Source of the DNA: Parietichytrium sp. I65-24A
Taxonomy: Eukaryota; Sar; Bigyra; Thraustochytrida; Thraustochytriidae
DNA length: 64,000 nt
Assembly: GCA_012862575.1 (NCBI GenBank)
Contig: BLSF01000003.1
Coordinates: forward strand, 744,001-808,000
Direction: 5' to 3'
Within the stretch, counting starts at the first letter, position 1. Each line of letters begins with the position of its first letter. Below, in pieces: positions 18,759 to 28,313 of the stretch. Under the pieces are notes generated by a model. That model saw only the letters and a program-made list of their open reading frames with translations, searched no databases and was not told the DNA's origin. Made by a program: the position numbers and the translations under genes.

Positions 18759-18777
18759 AGTGTCCTCGCCGCGGACA
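18759..18777 (-). promoter_or_regulatory. GCGAGGACAC motif with inverted partner, upstream of VSR
   Basis: GTGTCC-7-GGACAC, an inverted repeat with 6-bp arms, contains the exact recurrent 10-mer (18759-18768). It begins 61 bp before the VSR ATG, in sense orientation GCGAGGACAC. Confidence 0.55.
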
Positions 18778-18863
18778 CCCCCACTATATGATATATGTAT
18801 GTATATATATGTATGTGTGTCTACCCGCACTCCACGGCGACAAAACGTTACCTGCGCTGCGCT

Positions 18864-18896
18864 TCCTCTCTCTCTTCTCTCTCTCTTCTCTCTCCT

Positions 18897-18931
<35 letters not shown>

Positions 18932-19075
18932 CCTGCTCCTCACCACCGCGAGCTCTCTCTCTCTCTCTGCTCTGTCTCTCTCTCTCTCTCTCTGTGTTCG
19001 CTTTCGCTGTTGTTCCTTTCCTTTCCTTTCCTTCCTATCTCCTCTCTCCTCTCTCTCTCTCTCTCTCTTGCCAGC
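18864..19075. repeat. CT microsatellite / pyrimidine tract
   Basis: Long (CT)n blocks with TTCC interruptions, about 170-380 bp upstream of the VSR start and purine-rich on the VSR coding strand. Confidence 0.95.
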
Positions 19076-19724
19076 GTCTTCTGTGTCTCCCGGGGGACTA
19101 TGCTCGGCTACGGCTTCCGTAGAGGGGTAGGATCTCTCTTGCACAAGTCTCTCTCTCATCTGACTCCCTCGTTTCATCTCGTTTCTCCCGTTGCGCCTAG
19201 GCCGACGCGCTATCACCGGCCTACGAGGGGAGGTACTCGTACTGGGGAGACTAACTGGGAGCGTACTCAGAGTACTCTCAGAACCGGTAAAAAGCGAAAC
19301 GATTGATCATGATCATGATGATCTATCTTCCCCGGGGCTTACGCGTTTTGCTGACTGGGGCATTAGTAGAAGGACGTGGGAGTGTTTTAGGGATTTGAGT
19401 AAGTCGAGGGTAAGGGGCGGTAGGAGAGTGGAATGATGCTGGGTATACGTAGTGCTAGATAGTGCTGCATTAGCAGCTTCGATCCGTCTCCCTGCTCCTA
19501 CGCGAACCAGTGTGCTCTTACCATTATTCTCGCCAAAGGCCAAGATAGTCTTGTGGGAGAAATTTCTCCGTCGAGTCTGGGTAGGAGACGCTTTCTACGG
19601 GATGTTGTAGAATTGTACTAGTTCGTGGAACTTTCGAAAAGGGATGCATTCACCAGAATCTTAGTGTATATAGATCCTTAAGAATTCTGTAATACCCTTT
19701 ACCTGCGGAACCCTTCATGAGATC

Positions 19725-19860
19725 GCTTCTGTCATCATCTATCACATATCACATTCTATCACCTTCAATCGCTTCTATTCGCTTGAATCGCTTGAAAATA
19801 TCGCTCCAAAAGCTTCAATCGCTTCACATTGCTTCATTCGCTTGAGATGCTTCACAATGC
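19725..19860. repeat. Degenerate ATCGCTT/TTCGCTTGA tandem array
   Basis: About ten imperfect copies of a 9-11 bp unit around TCGCTT or TTGCTT (ATCGCTTCTATTCGCTTGA). It is too degenerate to fix a single period by eye. Confidence 0.6.
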
Positions 19861-20474
19861 GTCATGGTGCTTCTGCTCAATTGAACGTATCAATCAATCT
19901 AACAAAAGCAAACCCTCTCGACCTTTGCAAGTTAAAGGTCATCGTCGGCGACCTTTCCAATATTCCCGAGCTTTTCGAATTTGCGTGTTACACAACAAGC
20001 GTTTGCCTTTGCTCCAAAGCCGAAAGATCCAATTTCCCGAGCTTGGACATGGTCTGGTTGCAAACTCGATTCTTTCTTTCCTCACGAGGAAGCGAAAGGG
20101 AAAGAAACGGACCAATCAATTATTTGGGTTCCATCCACACCGTGACATAATTGATAGTAGTGCAATTGAAAAAGGTATTAGTTTTACATGGATCGGAAGC
20201 TTCTACATGATAAATTGCAAACGTTTCTTCGCCATCCGGCGAAAGGAAGTGATGTCGCAAGCTGAGAGCTCTCCTACAATTCAGAACATCCGCAACATTA
20301 GCGCTAGAGTCTTCGGCCCTCTCCTCGCTCACGCAGTCTCTCTCAAGTTTATATTCAATAACCTCTAAGGAACAAACAGAAAAAAGCAATGCGGGACTTG
20401 AACAAAGCGAAAAACAGGAGCCCCACTCCTCCTCTCCCAGAATATAGTGGCATGGGGCTATCAAAAAAATCAGG

Positions 20475-21704
20475 TCAATGCAAAAAGTCAAAGAGATCGT
20501 CTTCACCAAACACAAGCTCGTCGGTGGCAGCGTCGCCGACAGCGTCGTGCAACGAGAGCGGAGTCGGAGTGGGCTTGTTCAGACCTTCCGCCATCGAGAG
20601 GTAAGGCGAGGAGGTAAGCCCGACACTTATTTCACTGAACGAGCTTGCGTGAGGCCTTGTGATGCGATTCGGCAGATACTGAGGGACACCTTCGCCATGA
20701 TTGGGTTCAAGGAGCGCCCCGTGGTGCTTTGACTGCTGAAACGCGTGCTGTTGGTCGATTTCTTTGTGTAATTCCATCTGCATGTTCATTCGCTCCAGTT
20801 CGAGCTCCATCTTCTGACGCTCCTTCAACAACATGGCGCGTCTGGCGGACAGACTATTGCCACAGCTACAAGCTCCGCATGAATGGCAGGAAGGGGTCAA
20901 CTCCCTGTTCTCATCGTCAAAGTATGGCCTTGAGACGGAAGAACATCCATGGGAGGAGTAGTCTGAGCTGAATAGACTGCGACTTTGCTCAGCAGTCTTT
21001 AGAGGGTAGACAGAGCCGTCAAACTCGAACCCATGCGCTCTTAAAGCACCCGGCCGCCGAGTCTGCAAAACCTCCTCAACGACCGCATTTTGGGGCTCGC
21101 TTTCGGGTTTAGTGGCATTTTCTGCGATCGGAAAGTCACCGACCGGGAGCGGATAAGCGTGGAAGGAAGGGTTCAAAGCCTTCCCGTCACTCTTGGATTC
21201 AGACAATCTCTTGGAGATGTCGAATTGATCAAGGAACATCTCGCGAGAGCGTTTCGAGTTATTTCGGTACTTTTGCAAATGGCTCTTGATGTGCTCGGTG
21301 GTTAGATCGCCAGGAGGCTCGTGCATCGACTGGATGATTACCTTTGGCTTCGCTTGCTGCAAGCCAATGTCGAAGATAGCCGCCATGAACTTGCGGTGCA
21401 AGTCGTCCGACCAATTGAAGCGCTTCTTTTTCCTAGACACTCCGTTTTCCGAAGCCGTCTCGCCCGCTGGCGATTGCTCGCTCAGCTCGTCTGCTTTCCG
21501 TTTTGCTATTGCCGGGGCGGCCTTTCCTTTTTCCGCGCCCTTGGCCCCTCCAGCAGCAGGACCGGGCGGAACGCTCGTCTTGACCTCTTGTTGATTGAGC
21601 TCATGATAAACGCCGAAAAGCTGAGACACCGAATCCTTTGATGTTTTCAACACTTTGGTGGCTGGCGGGTGGTGTTTCAAAACACCGCTCGTAGACATCG
21701 TCAT
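20475..21704 (-). CDS. GARP/Myb-type transcription factor
   Basis: The ATG at 21702-21704 gives 409 residues; a second in-frame ATG follows two codons on, and the upstream frame opens at GTG. A single GARP-type Myb domain at about 93-149 begins KKKRFNWSDDLHRKFMAAI and ends TTEHIKSHLQKYRNNSKR, the SHLQKYR third helix that contacts DNA. A Cys cluster (CHSCGACSCG) precedes a charged helix at about 290-325 (LKERQKMELELERMNMQME) that may be a coiled coil. The C-terminus is acidic (DELVFGEDDLFDFLH), like an activation domain. In plants this fold is found in ARR-B, PHR and GLK factors; no receiver domain is present here. The target pathway is unknown. Confidence 0.9.
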   Translation of the reverse strand: MTMSTSGVLKHHPPATKVLKTSKDSVSQLFGVYHELNQQEVKTSVPPGPAAGGAKGAEKGKAAPAIAKRKADELSEQSPAGETASENGVSRKKKRFNWSDDLHRKFMAAIFDIGLQQAKPKVIIQSMHEPPGDLTTEHIKSHLQKYRNNSKRSREMFLDQFDISKRLSESKSDGKALNPSFHAYPLPVGDFPIAENATKPESEPQNAVVEEVLQTRRPGALRAHGFEFDGSVYPLKTAEQSRSLFSSDYSSHGCSSVSRPYFDDENRELTPSCHSCGACSCGNSLSARRAMLLKERQKMELELERMNMQMELHKEIDQQHAFQQSKHHGALLEPNHGEGVPQYLPNRITRPHASSFSEISVGLTSSPYLSMAEGLNKPTPTPLSLHDAVGDAATDELVFGEDDLFDFLH

Positions 21705-22016
21705 GAAACCCACGGCGCCTCCAATCTGGACGCGCTCTGCGCGCCAAAGCGTGGCCCCTCTTTGCTCTTCGGCAAGTCACTCTTTCCGCGCTGATCTCAA
21801 CGAAAGCACCAGGCAAGTGCCACGCCAAGCTTGAAAGTCCTCCGAGACGCCCCAGTATCGCAGCTTGAACTTCCCAGCACTCCTCCAAGCTCCACCGTCC
21901 CAGACCCAAACCCAGACGCAGACCAGAACCCAATCCCGGCCTAATCTCCGCCTTGCAATTCCCGTCAAATCAACAGATCACACCGAGAGCCGAGAGAGCG
22001 GACGCCGCACTGCACG

Positions 22017-22036
22017 GTGTCTTCGCCCGCGGACAC
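22017..22036 (-). promoter_or_regulatory. Variant GCGAAGACAC motif with inverted partner, upstream of GARP gene
   Basis: GTGTC-10-GACAC inverted repeat, the same design as the copy before the VSR gene, with one mismatch in the 10-mer (GTGTCTTCGC). It is 312 bp upstream of the ATG. Confidence 0.4.
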
Positions 22037-22098
22037 TCTGCCAGAGCGGTACTCAGTACAACGACTGCTGGCGGACAGGCACTGGCACACACTTGCAA

Positions 22099-22139
22099 AG
22101 AGAGAAAGAAAGAAAGAAAAAGAGAAAGAGAGAGAGAGA
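22099..22139. repeat. GA-rich tract
   Basis: GAAAGAAAGAAA then GAGAGAGAGAGA. It lies about 50 bp from a CT tract of opposite polarity. Confidence 0.9.
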
Positions 22140-22188
22140 TGCGAGGGATTGGAGAACCTTTCTTCCGAGCGAACGCCCAACGCATGCA

Positions 22189-22290
22189 AGCTCTTCCTCC
22201 TCCTCCTCCTTCTTCTTCTTCTCCTTCTCCTCCCCTCTCTCTGCTTCCCTCTCTCTCTCTCTCTTTCTTTCTCTCTCTCTCTTCTCCATC
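22189..22290. repeat. CT-rich tract (CTTCTTCTT and CTCTCT blocks)
   Basis: Pyrimidine run of about 100 bp. Paired with the GA tract at 22099-22139, it could fold into an imperfect hairpin in single-stranded form. Confidence 0.9.
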
Positions 22291-23403
22291 TTCCTCCCGC
22301 CGGAGCTCGCGGCCCCTCACAAGAGTGTTGTGAGGGAGGCCTCTTGAGGCAGAAGCTTGTGCCTCAGAGGCTGTGAGGGCTGTGAGGGGAGACGGCTCTC
22401 GTTGCAACGAAGAGGAGTGTTCCTGATGGGTGTTGACTAACATGTAATCTAGAGTTGAAAGACGGTGTTTGGGGGCGTGTGAGGGAGGAAAGGACCCCTA
22501 AACCCTCCTGCGGAAAGGCGTAGCCGAGACGAAAGAGGGGGACAAGTGTCTTAATGTATTAGGTATCACCTCCGGGTAGAAGCTGGCGGGGAAACAGTGG
22601 AGGGCGGCTTTATTTTCTTTTTTCCAAATTCCAAATGTTAAAAAAACAGTCAATCAACATCAATCAACTCACAAATCCAATCCAAAAGAACAAGAAAAAG
22701 TAAAAGTAAAAGCATCGCTCTCTGGCCTTTTCTTCGCAGTCAGTATTTCATTTCAATCGTTCTTGAAATCAATGGACATTGACGTAGTGAGATTCACAGA
22801 TTCTCTTCTATAACTTCGGAACCGCTGCTTTGAGCGGTCCTGTTATAAGCATGTCATATCAGTACATCAACAGAAGAATGGAGCACGAAAATTGTACAAT
22901 TTTTGAAAACAAGTAAACCTTTGTGGTCAGAGTGTTGAGGCAAAAGACAAGATAAACGACAGCCGCGTTGAAAGTGCCAAGCCACTGACTCAGTCTGTGA
23001 GCACGATGAACGATACCTGTTGATGGACGATGTACAGCAATGACAGTGGACAGTGAGGACTTGAGTACATTGCGGCAATTTGTGCGTCAAAGATTCCTTT
23101 CGTTTGTGCACTTGATCAACCTGATCGATCATCCATCCCACGTTTTCGAGTTTCTGATGCTCGCGGTTAGCGCTGTCTCACGCAGCGGCGTCGGCGGCAA
23201 TGGTCCAGGTCCATGGTCTATTGTCCATCGTCCATGTTCCATCGTCCGTGACCTCGTCAATGCCGCTCCTTCCGCACTCCGACCGCCCCCGCACAAATGT
23301 ATCCGGATGTGCTGAGAACTCGCATCAGGCAACCAGCGGGACCGGGGTGCCCCAGGCTGTGAGCTGAGCGTTCAAATTTAGGTGTTTAAGTTGTTGCGCA
23401 CCG

Positions 23404-23422
23404 GGTACTGACAGTGAGTACC
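23404..23422. repeat. GGTACTGACAGTGAGTACC dispersed element, copy 1
   Basis: 19-bp inverted repeat with arms GGTACT/AGTACC. An 18-bp identical match lies at 23751-23768 and a one-mismatch 17-bp match at 34266-34282. Confidence 0.8.
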
Positions 23423-23750
23423 ACAAGCGTGGCGCTGGTAGGAGGCCGAGTTGGTACGTGAATAATGTGCAAAAGGGCAGACGGGGAGAACTGGGAGCAA
23501 GGGTTGCCCGATGATGACGTGCCAGATTCGGCAGCTGCTCTTGCTCGAGTGGATGGGTGGATGGATGGATGGAGTTCACAAAAGATCGTGAAACTGAAAA
23601 GAGTAATGGTGCCGAGCGGTCCGAGCGCCGTGAAAACAGTAAGAACCACCACCACGAAGGTTGACAGAGGGGACCGCTCTTTTTTAGCACGGACCTCAGT
23701 GACTGAAAAGCCATTACTTCCATCTGGTCTCCAACCTCAGCAGCCACTGA

Positions 23751-23768
23751 GTACTGACAGTGAGTACC
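23751..23768. repeat. GTACTGACAGTGAGTACC dispersed element, copy 2
   Basis: Identical to copy 1 over 18 bp, 328 bp further on in the same orientation. Confidence 0.8.
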
Positions 23769-25441
23769 GGTGATGTGCAAGTATGAGTAAGTTCTCTTAT
23801 CGACTTGAACCTGAAGGCGCCAGTCGCCACAGGATTGTTATGGTTATGTAGATGGAGAAAAAAAATAAGATGAATGTTCATTGAAACAAGAAAGAGGAAC
23901 TCGTCAGAATCAGTCATCGATAATCGATAATGGATGAAGTCTTTGTTGCTTGAGATCTTGGTGCGCGACCTCCCTTGTGCCAAGAACGATTGCATTCGAA
24001 GCTCGCTTTCTTGGTGCCAGGTGTTTGTTTTCCCAAAGTCAGTCGCTGTCAACAACACTGTCCTTTTCGGTCAGCACCAACCCATCAAGCATACTTTCGT
24101 AATGATAAATTACTATCAGTTAGGACGCCATGTTCTCATCTCTGACGCGCTCAACTCGCATTAATACTCTATCTCGCTATAGCTAGCTAGTACTGACTCC
24201 GATGTGGACTCTATCGCGGGAAAGGAAGGAAGCAAGGGAGAGAGAAGGAGGGAGACGGCAGAAGGCAAGAAGGCAAGAAGGAAGAAGGAAGAATGGGGTT
24301 ATGCAGTGAGAGTGCGACGACCAACCTTTCTCGAGCTGGCTGTGAGTGTTTTCTGATTTTCGCTTTTTTTATTTCATTGTTCCAAAAAAATTCGAAAGTT
24401 TTGCAGAATTTGTCTCTTCCCTCACAAGAGCCGGGAATGTCCACTCAACCATCACAAGATGCGCACACCCTCTCCCAGATTTTGAAGAATTCACCGAAAT
24501 GCCGACACGATGGAATCAAAATTGTTTAATGCCTCTCTGTCCGTGGTTCTCAATAAGCGAAGAGGGGTATTTCGGAGTAACTAATATTGTATTTTAGAAT
24601 ATTACCCGAGGCTGCAGTCCAGAGATGCAAGCTAGATTCGATTTCCTCGGCCGTGCCTTGTGTCCGCTTCGATGACTCTGTCGTCTCATGAGTGGCCACC
24701 TATATCTCCCCCAATATTCGTCTGATACAATTTCCATTCTTTCCAGAAGAAACGCGATGACAGCAACAAATCTTAATGGATTCAGTGGGACCCGATTGGT
24801 CTAGGTTCTCATCCACGGCGTCTCTTTACGTTTGCACTCGAGAGTGGCCCCTGAAAAAGCCTTGCCCCCCGAGAAGTGCTCCATATTACCAGAACACGCG
24901 CAGACAAGTCCCATCGTTTGCTGTGTAATGTGTCCTATCAGTAGAAGTAACTAGTTAGCTCCACATAGCATTGCCATAAAACTAAATGATTTGAATTCCT
25001 CCTCTTCTTCAATTCCAAGGACGTAGCATGACGTGGCTCAGTTGCGGGTGGATGTCGATGCTAAAGAACCAAAGATAAGGAACGGAAGCGTGTGTATTTG
25101 CCGGTTAGCTTTCCCTTCTCAATTCCCCATTCACTGGACAGAAGCGATAGTAAGTCTCCTCTTGTAAAGACCGTCAGCGGAAGGTGGGTTTCCTTGGTGA
25201 CTAGTCTTTCCCCTATCACGGCTATGGTGCTTCTGGCAGGTTCCAGAAGAACCTCCTGATCCAGTGAATCCCTTCGCTTTGCCTTCTTTGCTTTGGACGC
25301 GAAAGTGCTCGGAGCGTTCGTTGCCAGTAGCAGAGAGCTTTGAGTCGGAGCTTCTAAATTCTAAACTCTAAACTTCGAACTCACTCGAATGCAGCTCTCA
25401 AAACAGGACAACGATTCCGGAGTTGGAAGAGCGAAAGAGGA

Positions 25442-25490
25442 GGAATGAATGAATGAAGGAATGAATGGATGGATGGACGGATAGATGGGA
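25442..25490. repeat. GAAT/GGAT microsatellite
   Basis: (GAAT)n grading into (GGAT)n, slightly degenerate. Confidence 0.85.
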
Positions 25491-26244
25491 CCACGATGGG
25501 CGTCCGGAATCATCTGGAGCTCACCAGTCCGAAGCGAAAGAATTGGACAGAGTGTCCAGTCTCATCCGCGCGGGTCCTGGAGTCTGGATGGAGTTCCATG
25601 CGCGTCAACTCACTCACTCGCAGTTCCCGAATTCTAAATCTAATCTCGGTGTGTTTTTATTTTATCCTAAGTTCCTTGGAAAAAACTAAACAATAGACGG
25701 CTCTCGTTGTTTCGCTTCGAATCCGATTGCCCCAAAACAGCTTTTGCTCACTGTTAATTCACTGTCAATCGATACTTTGTTTAACAAAATCGTTCGTTCG
25801 TTCGGAACGGAGAAGGGAAGGGAAAGAAGCAGACAAGAAAACAAGAAAGAAAGAAAGAACGCTCCAGTTCGATCTACTCCATAGTGTCCTTACCGCCTCG
25901 CCAGCGTCCCGGTTAGCACTCTTATCGCTCCACCTAACCCCTTGGTTCTTAGCGTGACCGTAGCACGCCAGTCAGTTGGGGCAAGGTGAGATCCTAGGAG
26001 GGTGGTAGCCGCTGCCTACCAAATCGCTTAGGAGAGGGATAGCGCGAGTGGGAGTCATCATCATCGTCGCCCATCATCCTCAGCCAAGCAAAACCCTAAC
26101 AAGTGGTTACCAACACTAAAACTTCCAGAACGGAACGGGGTCTTATCGGATTGGCGTAGATTGTACTAAGAGTGCGTAGGGGAAGAGTGGGAGCGCTTGG
26201 GCAGTTGCGCGTACGCAGTGGTGGTACTCGGCAGTTACTTTTGG

Positions 26245-26254
26245 GTGTCCTCGC
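26245..26254 (+). promoter_or_regulatory. GTGTCCTCGC motif upstream of DnaJ
   Basis: Exact recurrent 10-mer, reading GTGTCCTCGC toward the gene, 336 bp before the DnaJ ATG. It continues as GCACGG, a longer match to the copy before the second myosin gene. Confidence 0.45.
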
Positions 26255-26590
26255 GCACGGTAGTGGTCGTGGTGGCGGAAGATTCCCGGTTTTGTAGGTC
26301 TATTCAGCAGGTCGCACTAGGTCGCGGTACGCTGCTGGACGCATCAAGGTGAGTTAGTGAGTGAGGGAAGGAGGGAAGGAGGGAAGATTGAGTGAGGGAG
26401 AAGGACGGGATCTGCGAGAGAAAGGCGAGGAAGGCGCTGTGTTTTGTTTTGTGTTGTTTTGTTTTGTGTTGTGTTGTACTGAATAGAATAGAATTGAATT
26501 GGAATTGAACCATTGACGCAGTTGCGAAGAAGAAACCAACCAGTGAGGAAGGAGAGTTAGTGGAAGTGTAGGAAGAGAGAGGCGAAAAAG

Positions 26591-27850
26591 ATGTTCTTTG
26601 GAGGCGGTTTCCCAGGACAAGGCGGCGGCTTTCCAGGCCGTGGCGCGCCAAGCGAGGATGTGGATAACAGCGAATTCTACGAGCTGCTCGGGTTGGAGAA
26701 GAACGCCTCAGCAGGGGACATCAAGAAGGCGTACCGCAAGGCAGCCATCAAGCATCACCCGGACAAGGGCGGTGACGAGCTCATGTTCAAAAAGTGCGCC
26801 GAGGCATACGAGGTGCTGAGTGACCCTGAGAAGCGCGAGCTGTACGACAAGTACGGCAAGGAGGGCCTCGAGCATGGCGGCGGCGGCGGCCACTCTGCAG
26901 ATGATATATTCTCAATGTTCTTTGGCGGAGGCGGACGCGGCGGAGGCGGCGGCAGGCGCGGGCCACAGAAGGGCAAGAGCGAGGTGCACAAGCTCAAGGT
27001 CACCTTGGAGAACCTTTGCCTCGGCAAGACGTTCAAGCTCAGCATTAACAGGCAGAGGGTCAGGTATCCGGACGGCATGGACGCAGAATCCGCAGTTGTG
27101 GAGTGTAACACTTGTAGGGGCCGCGGAGCAGTGATGCGGACACAGCAGATCGGACCTGGCATGATTCAGCAGATGCAAGTCCAATGTCCATCCTGTAACG
27201 GCGCAGGCAAGTCGTACAAGGCCGGCGTCAAGGTGGTCAAGGAGAAGAAGATCTTGGAAGTTCACGCTGACAAGGGAATGAAGCACAACCAAAAGATCGT
27301 CTTTTCCGGCGAGGCCGATGAGGCGCCTGGTATGCTCCCTGGCGACTTTATCTTCGTCCTTGAGGAGCAAGAGCATGAGACGTTCAAGCGCAAGGGTGCA
27401 GACCTGATCATGGAGAAGACAATCACCCTCAAGGAGGCTCTCACCGGCTTTGCCTTCCCACAAAAACACCCGGATGGACGCATCCTGGTCATCAAGTCCC
27501 AGCCTGGCGAAATTGTCAAGCCAAACGCTATCAAGTGTATCACCGACGGAGGCATGCCTATTTACAAGCGCCCATTCAGCAAGGGCCGTCTTTTCATCAT
27601 CTTCCGTGTGCAGTTCCCTGAGAAGCTCACCTCTCCACAGATCACTGCTCTCAAAGCTGCCCTTCCAAGTGCTGACTCTGAAGACTATGACATGCCTGAT
27701 GCCAACCACGAGGACGTCGAGGAGGTGTCCATGCTCGATTCGTCCGCAGATCAGATCGGACAGGTTAGCGCCTCGGCTGCCAGCGACTCTGCGTACGATT
27801 CGGAGGATGATGAGCAGGGCGGCCAGAGGGTGCAGTGCCAGCAGTCGTAA
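26591..27850 (+). CDS. Type I DnaJ/Hsp40 co-chaperone with half zinc domain and CaaX box
   Basis: This 419-residue protein has a Gly-rich N-terminal leader and a J domain at about 27-90 with HPD at 56-58, so Hsp70 activation should be intact. A Gly-rich linker follows, then substrate-binding domains typical of DNAJA/Ydj1 ([32 protein letters not shown]). Only two of the four CxxCxGxG repeats remain: CNTCRGRG at 172-179 and CPSCNGAG at 199-206. The positions of repeats 1 and 4 have no Cys. The C-terminus VQCQQS ends in a CaaX box, as in DNAJA1/Ydj1, predicting farnesylation and membrane association. The last 60 residues before it are acidic. Confidence 0.95.
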   Translation: MFFGGGFPGQGGGFPGRGAPSEDVDNSEFYELLGLEKNASAGDIKKAYRKAAIKHHPDKGGDELMFKKCAEAYEVLSDPEKRELYDKYGKEGLEHGGGGGHSADDIFSMFFGGGGRGGGGGRRGPQKGKSEVHKLKVTLENLCLGKTFKLSINRQRVRYPDGMDAESAVVECNTCRGRGAVMRTQQIGPGMIQQMQVQCPSCNGAGKSYKAGVKVVKEKKILEVHADKGMKHNQKIVFSGEADEAPGMLPGDFIFVLEEQEHETFKRKGADLIMEKTITLKEALTGFAFPQKHPDGRILVIKSQPGEIVKPNAIKCITDGGMPIYKRPFSKGRLFIIFRVQFPEKLTSPQITALKAALPSADSEDYDMPDANHEDVEEVSMLDSSADQIGQVSASAASDSAYDSEDDEQGGQRVQCQQS

Positions 27851-28313
27851 AGAGCGAGTGCTTGCTAGCACTTTCTCGGTTTACGCTCGGTTATAAAAAC
27901 TACTTGCAGAACAGAACAAATCAAAAAAGTAAGAAAAACTTCAGTGCCTCTTCCTCCTCTTTCTTTAACGTATCTTCTTCATTCATGAACAGAATTTGGA
28001 CATGGATAGCACTGTTAATGTTTTACGAAACGTCAGTGAAGGAACGCGTGATGGAGCGCTCAAGTACATGGCAGTCTCCAAAGCAGAAATCCACGATTCA
28101 CCATGGAACCCACGCGTGATGGAGCTCTAAAAAAGATGACAGTCTTCAAAGCGGAAATCCACGATTCACCGTGGAACCCACTCGGTAGAGTAGTAGGGGA
28201 GGAAAATTTACAGTTACAAACAACAATATAGCTTGCTTGAGCCATGTGCTACACTAGATGTCTCACTCTGTTCCGCACGGTCCCAGGATGCAGACGCACT
28301 TGCACTCAATAGT
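27851..28313. other. Convergent 3' region with 68-bp duplication
   Basis: AT-rich 3' flanks of the DnaJ and myosin genes; holds the tandem duplication at 28045-28180. No gene seen. Confidence 0.65.
28045..28180. repeat. Two-copy 68-bp tandem repeat
   Basis: Copies are 28045-28112 and 28113-28180, both starting CGCGTGATGGAGC and ending CACGATTCACCRTGGAACCCA. They differ mainly in a 10-15 bp central stretch. Confidence 0.92.

Larger units (their letters stand above)
18698..20474. other. Intergenic region with CT tract and ATCGCTT-like repeats
   Basis: It contains the GTGTCC/GGACAC inverted motif at 18759-18777, a TATATGTATG microsatellite near 18785-18820, the CT tract 18864-19075, GTACT/AGTAC words at 19223-19282, and a degenerate ATCGCTT array at 19725-19860. 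An open frame at 19829-20368 starts in this repeat and has no recognisable domain. Confidence 0.6.
21705..26590. other. 4.9 kb gene-poor, repeat-rich spacer
   Basis: No frame here shows a domain, conserved start context or length above about 160 residues. It holds opposed GA (22099-22139) and CT (22189-22290) tracts, poly-A/T patches, two copies of GTACTGACAGTGAGTACC (23404-23422, 23751-23768), GGAT/GAAT microsatellites near 23555-23575 and 25442-25490, GGAAGG runs near 24225-24290 and 26355-26400, and a GTGTCCTCGC motif at 26245-26254. No RNA gene was recognised by eye. Confidence 0.6.

Noticed and set aside
18554-19306. Long plus-strand frames over the CT tract upstream of VSR
   Set aside because: Translation is Ser/Leu low complexity from the microsatellite; the real gene is on the other strand.
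19829-20368. Plus-strand open frame of 179 codons
   Set aside because: Starts within a degenerate repeat, has no domain or membrane pattern, and no upstream motif or purine tract; kept only as a note.
23404-23768. Two 18-bp direct copies considered as ends of an inserted element
   Set aside because: Too short for terminal repeats of a known element class, no coding content between, and a third lone copy exists elsewhere.
23325-23780. Minus-strand open frame of 151 codons in the gene-poor spacer
   Set aside because: Spans both GTACTGACAGTGAGTACC copies and low-complexity GGAT repeats; composition is not protein-like.
25020-25095. Possible tRNA-like stretch (GTGGCTCAGTTG)
   Set aside because: No matching T-loop GTTCRA or acceptor pairing could be found downstream.
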